DNA of 64,000 nucleotides. Origin: Microvirga aerophila (GTDB taxonomy: Bacteria; Pseudomonadota; Alphaproteobacteria; Rhizobiales; Beijerinckiaceae). Each line of letters opens with the position of its first letter. The stretch's first letter is position 1. The DNA lies in contig NZ_QOIO01000014.1 of the NCBI RefSeq assembly GCF_003332305.1, positions 56,312 to 120,311 of the forward strand, written 5' to 3'. This document shows, piece after piece, positions 59,000-64,000 of the stretch. The translations under genes and the position numbers were made by a program. Under the pieces are notes generated by a model that was not told the origin of the DNA, did not search any database, and was given only the letters and a program-made list of their open reading frames with translations.

Positions 59000-61237
59000 C
59001 TACTTGAGCAGCTTGTCGATGGTGATCGGGTAGTCGCGGATGCGTTTGCCTGTTGCGTGATAGATCGCATTTCCGATCGCCGCTGCGGTTCCCACAACGC
59101 CGATCTCACCGACCCCTTTGACACCCATCGGGTTCAGCTTGTCTTCATGCTCCGACACGAAGATCACGTCGATATCGTAGATGTCGGCATTCACCGGCAC
59201 ATGATATTCAGCCAGACTATGGTTCATGAAGCGCCCAAGGTTGTGGTCGAGCATCGACTCTTCCTCAAGCGCCATCCCGATGCCGAAAACGACGCCGCCC
59301 AGGATCTGACTGCGTGCCGTCTTGGGATTGAGAATGGTACCCGCCGCGACCGCGTTCACGATCCGTGTGACGCGAACGATGCCGAGTCCCTCGTCCACCC
59401 TCACCTCCGCGAAAACAGCCGAATGCGAGTAGCCCGAATAGCTCATGCTCGTCTGTAGGCTGGGACTTGCCTTTTCTTCGGCTTCGATTCGGTCAACGCC
59501 GCCAGCCTGCATTGCTTGAGCAAAGGTGACGCTGGAGCTTGGATCGTTCGTTAGCAGGATCTTTCCATTCGCGAAGGTCACCTGTTCGATGCTTGCATTG
59601 GCCAGAGGTGAATCGTCCATCTGGCGGGCATATTTAAAGAGCTTCTCCCGAACGGTCTGACAGGCCGTCTGTACGGCGGAACCGGCCGAGGCAGCGGTCC
59701 AGGAACCGCCCTGCACAGGCGATTTCGGCAAGCTTGAATCCCCGATCCGTGCGGTGACATCCTCCATGTTGACGCCAAGCGTGTCGGCGGCGATCTGGGT
59801 CAGGATCGTATATGTGCCGGTTCCGATATCTGCAGTTGCAGAGGAAACCTCAAGTTTTCCATCTTGCGTGAGAACAGCGCGGGCTGCCGTCTTCTGCATG
59901 ATCGCTTCCCAGACGCCCGTCGCCATTCCCCATCCGACCAGTTCTCGTCCGTCGCGCATGGAGCGGGGCTCAGGATTGCGTTTGCTCCAGCCGAAGCGCT
60001 CCGCGCCGATCTGGTAGCAGGCCCTGAGCTCCTTGCTGGTAAAGCCCTTCTTGTTAGCTTCGTCCGTCTCGGTATAATTCCGCAAGCGAAGTTCGATGGG
60101 ATCGATGCCGGTTGCATAGGCAAGCTCGTCCATAGCGGTTTCGATCGCCGTGACGCCGATGGCCGCTCCGGGCGCCCGCATGTCGATGGGCGTATAGGTA
60201 TCGACCTGCGCCAGCTTGTACGTCAGCTTGACGTTGTCGCAGTGGTAGAGCAGGTTCGACCAGTTCACTACCACCTCCTGGTAATCCTCCCAGGGTGAGG
60301 TTGTTTGGATGGCGTCGTGCATGATCGATTGCAACTTGCCATCGGGTCCCGCGCCTAATGAAATGGTCTGTATCGTCAAAGGCCGATAGCCGAAGGTAAA
60401 CATCTGGTCGCGGGTCAGCACGACCCGGATGGACCGCTTGAGTTCAAGCGCAGCCATGACAGCGAGAAACAGCTGATATTGCGGGCGCAGGCCCGAGCCG
60501 AATGCTCCGCCGACAAAGGGCGCAACGACCTGCACGTCATCGCTGGACAGACCGAAGACGCTTGCGACATAGCTCTGACTATTCTGCGCGCCCTGGGTCT
60601 TGTCGTGGATGACGAGCTTGCCTCCCTCCTGATAGATGACCGTTGAGGCATGGGGCTCCATCGGGTTGTGATGCTCGATAGCGACCCGGTACTCATGATG
60701 AATCTTCACGGGAGCCTGAACGAAAGCCTCCTCCGCATCTCCGCGGGGGCTCGGGGGCTCCTTGACGCCCGACCGCTTGCGGGGCGGCGCATAGGCTTCG
60801 TTCTTAGCGAGATCGATGTCCGTCAGGTGCGTGTCGGTTTCATACTCGATCTGCACGAGGGACGCCGCACAAGCGGCGATCTCGTATTCTTCGGCGACGA
60901 CGAGAGCCACCGGCTGGCCGCTGTAGACGACCGCGTCGTCATAAAGCGGCCGAAACGGAGATCCCGGAGGAGCGGTTTCGTCTCGATAACTGCGATCAAA
61001 CCAAGCCGTACGCGAGCGGTTCTCGTGCGTGAAGACCTGTATCACGCCTGGCACCGCCAAGGCCGCCGACGCGTCGATGGACGTTATCCGCCCTTTCGCA
61101 ATCGCGCTCGATACAACGATGCCGTAAGCAAGGTTCGGCGCATCGAATTCAGCAGCGTATTGAGCCGCGCCAGTGACCTTGGCCCGTCCGTCGACCCGGT
61201 TCTGGGGAACGCCGATATAACCGTTCGCCTGCAACAT
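59000..61237 (-). CDS. Molybdenum hydroxylase large subunit (PaoC/YagR-like, xanthine dehydrogenase family)
   Basis: A 745-residue molybdopterin-binding subunit of an aldehyde oxidase/xanthine dehydrogenase-type enzyme. It opens with GVPQNRVDGRAKVTGAAQYAAEFD, has GGAFGSGLRPQ, and the C-terminal GVKGVGEIGVVGTAAAIGNAIY, where the Glu of GVGE is the catalytic base. It hydroxylates an aldehyde or N-heterocycle using water, passing electrons to the Fe-S subunit. It is the last of three genes in the order Fe-S, FAD, Mo, as in E. coli paoABC. No signal peptide is seen on this subunit. Substrate unknown. Confidence 0.92.
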   Translation of the reverse strand: MLQANGYIGVPQNRVDGRAKVTGAAQYAAEFDAPNLAYGIVVSSAIAKGRITSIDASAALAVPGVIQVFTHENRSRTAWFDRSYRDETAPPGSPFRPLYDDAVVYSGQPVALVVAEEYEIAACAASLVQIEYETDTHLTDIDLAKNEAYAPPRKRSGVKEPPSPRGDAEEAFVQAPVKIHHEYRVAIEHHNPMEPHASTVIYQEGGKLVIHDKTQGAQNSQSYVASVFGLSSDDVQVVAPFVGGAFGSGLRPQYQLFLAVMAALELKRSIRVVLTRDQMFTFGYRPLTIQTISLGAGPDGKLQSIMHDAIQTTSPWEDYQEVVVNWSNLLYHCDNVKLTYKLAQVDTYTPIDMRAPGAAIGVTAIETAMDELAYATGIDPIELRLRNYTETDEANKKGFTSKELRACYQIGAERFGWSKRNPEPRSMRDGRELVGWGMATGVWEAIMQKTAARAVLTQDGKLEVSSATADIGTGTYTILTQIAADTLGVNMEDVTARIGDSSLPKSPVQGGSWTAASAGSAVQTACQTVREKLFKYARQMDDSPLANASIEQVTFANGKILLTNDPSSSVTFAQAMQAGGVDRIEAEEKASPSLQTSMSYSGYSHSAVFAEVRVDEGLGIVRVTRIVNAVAAGTILNPKTARSQILGGVVFGIGMALEEESMLDHNLGRFMNHSLAEYHVPVNADIYDIDVIFVSEHEDKLNPMGVKGVGEIGVVGTAAAIGNAIYHATGKRIRDYPITIDKLLK

Positions 61238-61248
61238 TGGCCTTGTCC

Positions 61249-62265
61249 TTACTGAATTCGCTTGTCGGTCTGCGACTGAGGGGTTCCCGCGGCGGCCTGA
61301 GAGAGCGCTGTGACGATCGCGCGCCGGGCGAGGTCAATCTTGAAGGCGTTGTCGTCAAAGGCTTTCGCGTCCCTGAGGATGTAATCAGCCACATCTGCAA
61401 AGCGCTCAGCGGATGCGGCCTGGCCACGAAGCATGTTCTCGGCCTCAGAGTCGCGCCAGGGCTTATGGGCAACGCCTCCGAGGGCGAGCCGTGCCTCCGC
61501 GATCGTCCTCCCGTCTATCCGCAACGCGGCCGCAACCGACACGAGCGCGAATGCGTAGGACAGACGGTCGCGTAACTTCAAATAGGTGTAGTTCGTGCCG
61601 AAATCCGCTGGCGGGAGTTCTACCGCAAGGATCATCTCACCATGCCGCAGGTTGGTGTCGATCTCGGGTGTGTCTCCAGGCAGACGGTGGAAATCCGCCA
61701 TGGAGATTGCTCGCGTTCCATCGGGACCCGCAACGTGAACAACTGCTTCCAGCGCAGCCAGAGCAACGCACATGTCGGACGGATGCGTCGCGATGCAATG
61801 GTTGCTCGTGCCCAGGATCGCGTGAATGCGGTTGCGCCCGAAGGATGCGGGGCACCCTGTGCCGGGCTCACGCTTGTTGCATGGGGTTCCAGAGTCGTAG
61901 AAATAGTAGCAGCGGGTCCGCTGAAGAAGGTTGCCGCCGGTGGTGGCGGCGTTGCGAAGCTGTGGCGAGGCGCCGGCCATGATTGCGCTGGACAGCAACG
62001 GGTATCGCGCCTGGATACGAGGATCATGAGCGGCAGCGTCATTCGTCACCAAAGCCCCGACACGAAGACCACCTCCGTCGGTCTCCTCAATCTCGTTGAG
62101 CGGTAGACGGGTGATGTCGATGAGCCGCTCCGGACGCTCCACGTTGTATTTCATCAGGTCGATGAGGTTGGTGCCGCCCGCGATGAAACGCGCAGTGGGA
62201 TCGGTCACGACCTCGCGAACAGCCTCGTCGATGCTTTCCGCCCGCACGTAGGAGAAGCGGTTCAT
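61249..62265 (-). CDS. Molybdenum hydroxylase FAD subunit with extra Fe-S cysteines (PaoB-like)
   Basis: A 338-residue FAD-binding subunit: [17 protein letters not shown] binds FAD, and the C-terminal CO-dehydrogenase flavoprotein domain ends at the stop. Cysteines C119, C129, C138 and C157 lie in a loop (RTRCYYF, TPCNKRE, TGCPA, NHCIA) absent from simple FAD subunits but present in PaoB and 4-hydroxybenzoyl-CoA reductase, where they carry a [4Fe-4S] cluster. Its ATG overlaps the stop of the Fe-S gene (ATGA), and the Mo-subunit gene begins 11 bases downstream. The longer frame to 62565 only overlaps the Fe-S gene. Confidence 0.92.
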   Translation of the reverse strand: MNRFSYVRAESIDEAVREVVTDPTARFIAGGTNLIDLMKYNVERPERLIDITRLPLNEIEETDGGGLRVGALVTNDAAAHDPRIQARYPLLSSAIMAGASPQLRNAATTGGNLLQRTRCYYFYDSGTPCNKREPGTGCPASFGRNRIHAILGTSNHCIATHPSDMCVALAALEAVVHVAGPDGTRAISMADFHRLPGDTPEIDTNLRHGEMILAVELPPADFGTNYTYLKLRDRLSYAFALVSVAAALRIDGRTIAEARLALGGVAHKPWRDSEAENMLRGQAASAERFADVADYILRDAKAFDDNAFKIDLARRAIVTALSQAAAGTPQSQTDKRIQ

Positions 62266-62780
62266 GGCTTTGCCTCCCGGGCGTTTGAGCCGATCACCTG
62301 CTCGATTGCATCGACGATGTTGGTATAGGCGCCACAGCGGCAGATGTTGCCGCTCATGAGCTCGCGGATCTCGTCCCGGGTTTGCGCCCTGCCCTCCTGG
62401 ATGAGACCAACGCCGGAACAGACCTGACCCGGAGTGCAGTAGCCACACTGGAAGGCATCGTGGTCGATGAATGCCTGCTGCAGGGGATGCAGCCCACCAT
62501 CCGTCGCAAGGCCTTCGATGGTTGTGATGCTGGATCCGTCTTTCATCACCGCAAAGGCCATGCACGAATTGATCCGCTTACCGTCGATGAGAACCGTACA
62601 GGCTCCGCACTGCCCGTGATCGCAGCCCTTTTTCGTGCCGGTCAGGTTGAGATGATCGCGCAGAAGGTCGAGCAGAACGGTCCACGGCAGAACCTCCAGC
62701 CGCTTCGTCTCGCCGTTGATCGTGAGAGTGACTGGGATTCGCTCGGGCAGTGCTGATGAATCACGTTGGGGCGCACTCAA
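62262..62780 (-). CDS. Molybdenum hydroxylase [2Fe-2S] subunit (PaoA-like)
   Basis: A 172-residue protein with two [2Fe-2S] clusters: the ferredoxin-like one ([15 protein letters not shown], then INSC) and the helical one ([12 protein letters not shown], then ICRCGAY). It passes electrons from the Mo subunit to FAD. The chosen start is TTG at 62780, which has a strong GGGAGG 6 bases upstream. A longer GTG start at 62855 adds 25 residues but has only GAAG in front. Unlike E. coli PaoA, no Tat signal is visible, so a cytoplasmic enzyme is likely. Confidence 0.9.
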   Translation of the reverse strand: MSAPQRDSSALPERIPVTLTINGETKRLEVLPWTVLLDLLRDHLNLTGTKKGCDHGQCGACTVLIDGKRINSCMAFAVMKDGSSITTIEGLATDGGLHPLQQAFIDHDAFQCGYCTPGQVCSGVGLIQEGRAQTRDEIRELMSGNICRCGAYTNIVDAIEQVIGSNAREAKP

Positions 62781-63013
62781 ATCAGACCTCCCTCGAACTG
62801 CCAGTCGGGCGCTGCCGCCGGTTTGACCAGGCAAGGCGAATAGCCTCCAAGTCACCTTCGTCGCATGGTGCAGCAGCCAGCAATAAACGTTCGCTAACGG
62901 TTCAGCTGAGGCAAGGTTCCGGCCAATCTCGGGACGGGCAAGGTTCGGGAGGCCTCGGAAATAGTCGCGAAACAGTCGGGCATTCCATCGGCTGCCCTCG
63001 GACGTGGAGGTAA
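62781..63013. other. Upstream region of the hydroxylase operon
   Basis: These 233 bases contain the perfect EcfG-type motif listed separately and the ribosome site for the TTG start at the left end. The right end borders the partial tRNA. No gene is supported. Confidence 0.4.
62896..62920 (-). promoter_or_regulatory. EcfG-type general stress promoter before the molybdenum hydroxylase operon
   Basis: On the minus strand, GGAAC (62916-62920) and CGTT (62896-62899) are separated by exactly 16 bases, a perfect match to the EcfG consensus. It points toward the PaoABC-like operon, 116 bases before the chosen TTG start and 41 bases before the alternative GTG start. Confidence 0.6.
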
Positions 63014-63062
63014 TGGCGACCCCGGCAGGGCTCGAACCTGCGACCTACTGCTTAGAAGGCAG
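63014..63062 (-). other. 3' half of a tRNA-Arg(UCU) (possible attachment-site remnant)
   Basis: On the minus strand the sequence gives an anticodon loop CTTCTAA (anticodon UCU), the 3' anticodon stem GCAGT, variable loop AGGTC, a perfect T arm (GCAGG-TTCGAGC-CCTGC), the acceptor 3' strand CGGGGTC, discriminator G and CCA. The 5' acceptor strand (GACCCCG), the D arm and the outermost pair of the 5' anticodon stem are missing; upstream sequence is unrelated. The break lies within the anticodon arm, where integrases typically cut tRNA genes. It is therefore probably an att-site copy left by an integrated or lost element, not a working tRNA. Confidence 0.75.
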
Positions 63063-63069
63063 ACGACCG

Positions 63070-63086
63070 ACTGCTTGCGAAGCAGT
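63070..63086. repeat. Perfect hairpin beside the tRNA fragment
   Basis: ACTGCTT-GCG-AAGCAGT is a perfect inverted repeat 8 bases from the broken end of the tRNA fragment. The five outer bases repeat the tRNA's own anticodon stem (ACTGC/GCAGT). It may be an integrase-arm site or a chance copy of the stem. Confidence 0.4.
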
Positions 63087-63309
63087 ATCTCACGGTGCAT
63101 TCGTCATCGGATCTGCAACTGTTTGGAAGCTGGCTTTGGGCAACCTGGACAAAAACCTAGACACTTCATGCGCCGAATTTTCGTTTCGACCGTTCCCGAT
63201 ACTCCGGTAAGGGTGCCAGCCTTGGCAGTCATAAATTGGAAAGACAGTTACGGCTTGCATCCTACGCGCGAGATTATCGTCCGGAATGCTCGGATTTGCC
63301 AGCCTCACA

Positions 63310-63624
63310 CATAGCACCACCGGCGAGGCCCTGCTCCCGGCCGCCTTTGCTTCACGCTCCAACCTCTGGAGTCAGTAGATAACCCTCGAAGCGGGCAGGC
63401 TCATGGTGGTGCTGCCAGAATTCAGCGCCACACCCTAGCCGATGCACCCTCTCCATACGCCGGACAGGCGGGTCACGCCGAAGCTCCGCAGCTTCATAGA
63501 TTTCGCGCTGGGGATCTTCGACCGGCACGAGCCAGACCAAAACCTGCCCTGCCGATTGAAGAACCTCAATGGGCCGTGGCAAAAAAACGGACGGGCCGCT
63601 CCGTGGGCAGAATTAGATTCCTAG
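63310..63624 (+). pseudogene. Decayed C-terminal fragment of a LysR-family regulator
   Basis: Read through in one frame, the plus strand gives, after a possible TGEALLPAAF stretch, ITLEAGRLMVVLPEFSATP, then PMHPLHTPDRRVTP and KLRSFIDFALGIFDRHE, the usual end of LysR effector domains (the VLPEF, the HxxYP-like and TPKLRxFIDF motifs). In-frame TAG stops at 63376 and 63436 break it, the second replacing an expected Leu codon. No DNA-binding domain is found upstream. It is a relic, not a functional gene. Confidence 0.65.
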
Positions 63625-64000
63625 CACAGCTCGGTAGGTGGGGCCCCGGTAAAGGTCGATAGGGTCGTATAAGCAATTCGTCATGGCGGGGCTTGATCCC
63701 GTTCTGACACACTCGATCAACGCCGTCTTTAGGCGTGGCCGTGTATAGGTCTGCTTGCGGCCCGAACACGGAAGTCCGGCTAAGGTCCGCCCAGTGCCAG
63801 AAGGCGACATTCCGGGCCCACAGATCTCGCAGGTCAAATCCTCGACCGCTAACAGGCAGATGTAGAATTTCGGCCTTCGGCAGCAACGGTTACAAGGCCT
63901 TCTCCAGGGGACTGATTCGGAGACATGCTATCCGTGATAGCCGCGGCGAAATGGGGAGAGGATTGAGCGTGGGCGGCTCCGGCCAGGACAAGCGCCATCG
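63625..64000. other. Gene-free end of the window
   Basis: No supported gene. A minus-strand frame at 63566-63886 is low-information and resembles translations of dispersed rhizobial intergenic sequence. Small hairpins occur, for example GCTATC-CGT-GATAGC at 63927-63941. Beyond the LysR relic I see only decayed or non-coding DNA. Confidence 0.35.

Noticed and set aside
62894..63100. A 68-residue minus-strand frame containing SSRSQVRALPGSP
   Set aside because: Also a common false protein produced by reading through a tRNA 3' end.
63004..63210. A 68-residue plus-strand frame beginning MEVMATPAGLEPATYC
   Set aside because: This is the well-known false translation of the antisense of a tRNA 3' end; the DNA is the tRNA-Arg fragment.
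63566..63886. A 106-residue minus-strand frame
   Set aside because: Its text (WHWADLSRTSVFGPQADL, NGIKPRHDE) resembles spurious translations of dispersed intergenic sequence in rhizobia; no ribosome site or domain supports it.

Overview
The window is high-GC, densely coded DNA from an alphaproteobacterium, most likely a Hyphomicrobiales member of the Methylobacteriaceae type (Microvirga or Methylobacterium-like). I infer this from the EcfG-type stress promoter motifs (GGAAC-N16-CGTT), the small-protein families seen (DUF3563, DUF2934, DUF2270, DUF1194) and the rhizobial style of the cyclase and the fused alpha-glucan enzymes. Genus assignment is inference only.

Layout. 1-5.2 kb: a 3-hydroxyisobutyrate-dehydrogenase-type oxidoreductase, then a CUT2 (ribose-type) sugar ABC importer closed by a strong hairpin. 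5.4-19.5 kb: alpha-glucan cluster I, with glgC, a DUF3563 gene, a frameshifted glgA, treZ translationally coupled to a giant MalQ-TreY fusion, glgX and a second intact glgA. 19.6-21 kb: small DUF2934 and DUF2270 genes. 21.3-30.1 kb: a hexuronate module, with an SDR, an operon uxaC-binding protein-ATPase-permease-permease, and a divergent GntR regulator followed by an altronate dehydratase. 30.2-43.9 kb: mixed housekeeping and unknown genes (YbaK, a deformylase-like protein lacking metal ligands, FtsH, an HtrA-like protein lacking its catalytic triad, an L,D-transpeptidase, an adenylate cyclase, DUF2252, DUF808, MgtC, DUF1194). 43.9-58.9 kb: alpha-glucan cluster II, with a second glgX, the operon glgE-treS/mak-glgB, and divergent glgP. 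59-62.8 kb: a PaoABC-like molybdenum hydroxylase operon. 63-64 kb: the 3' half of a tRNA-Arg(UCU) and a decayed LysR fragment, with no intact gene.

How the genes work together. The two glucan clusters contain every step of a closed glycogen-trehalose cycle. GlgC and GlgA make linear glucan; GlgX debranches, MalQ disproportionates and GlgP phosphorolyses it. TreY and TreZ release trehalose from glucan ends. TreS turns trehalose into maltose, its fused maltokinase makes maltose-1-phosphate, GlgE polymerises that into glucan, and GlgB branches it. Perfect EcfG-type motifs lie before treZ and before the molybdenum hydroxylase operon, and a near match lies before glgE, so stress control of trehalose flux is a reasonable reading.

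Main oddities: MalQ fused to TreY; GlgE fused to an N-terminal GH13 barrel without catalytic residues; single-base frameshifts in short G/C runs in glgA (8460-8462) and probably mgtC (42903-42905); two pseudoenzymes (deformylase-like and HtrA-like); a uronate isomerase in one operon with a polyamine/iron-type ABC importer; and a partial tRNA next to gene debris that looks like an old integration boundary.
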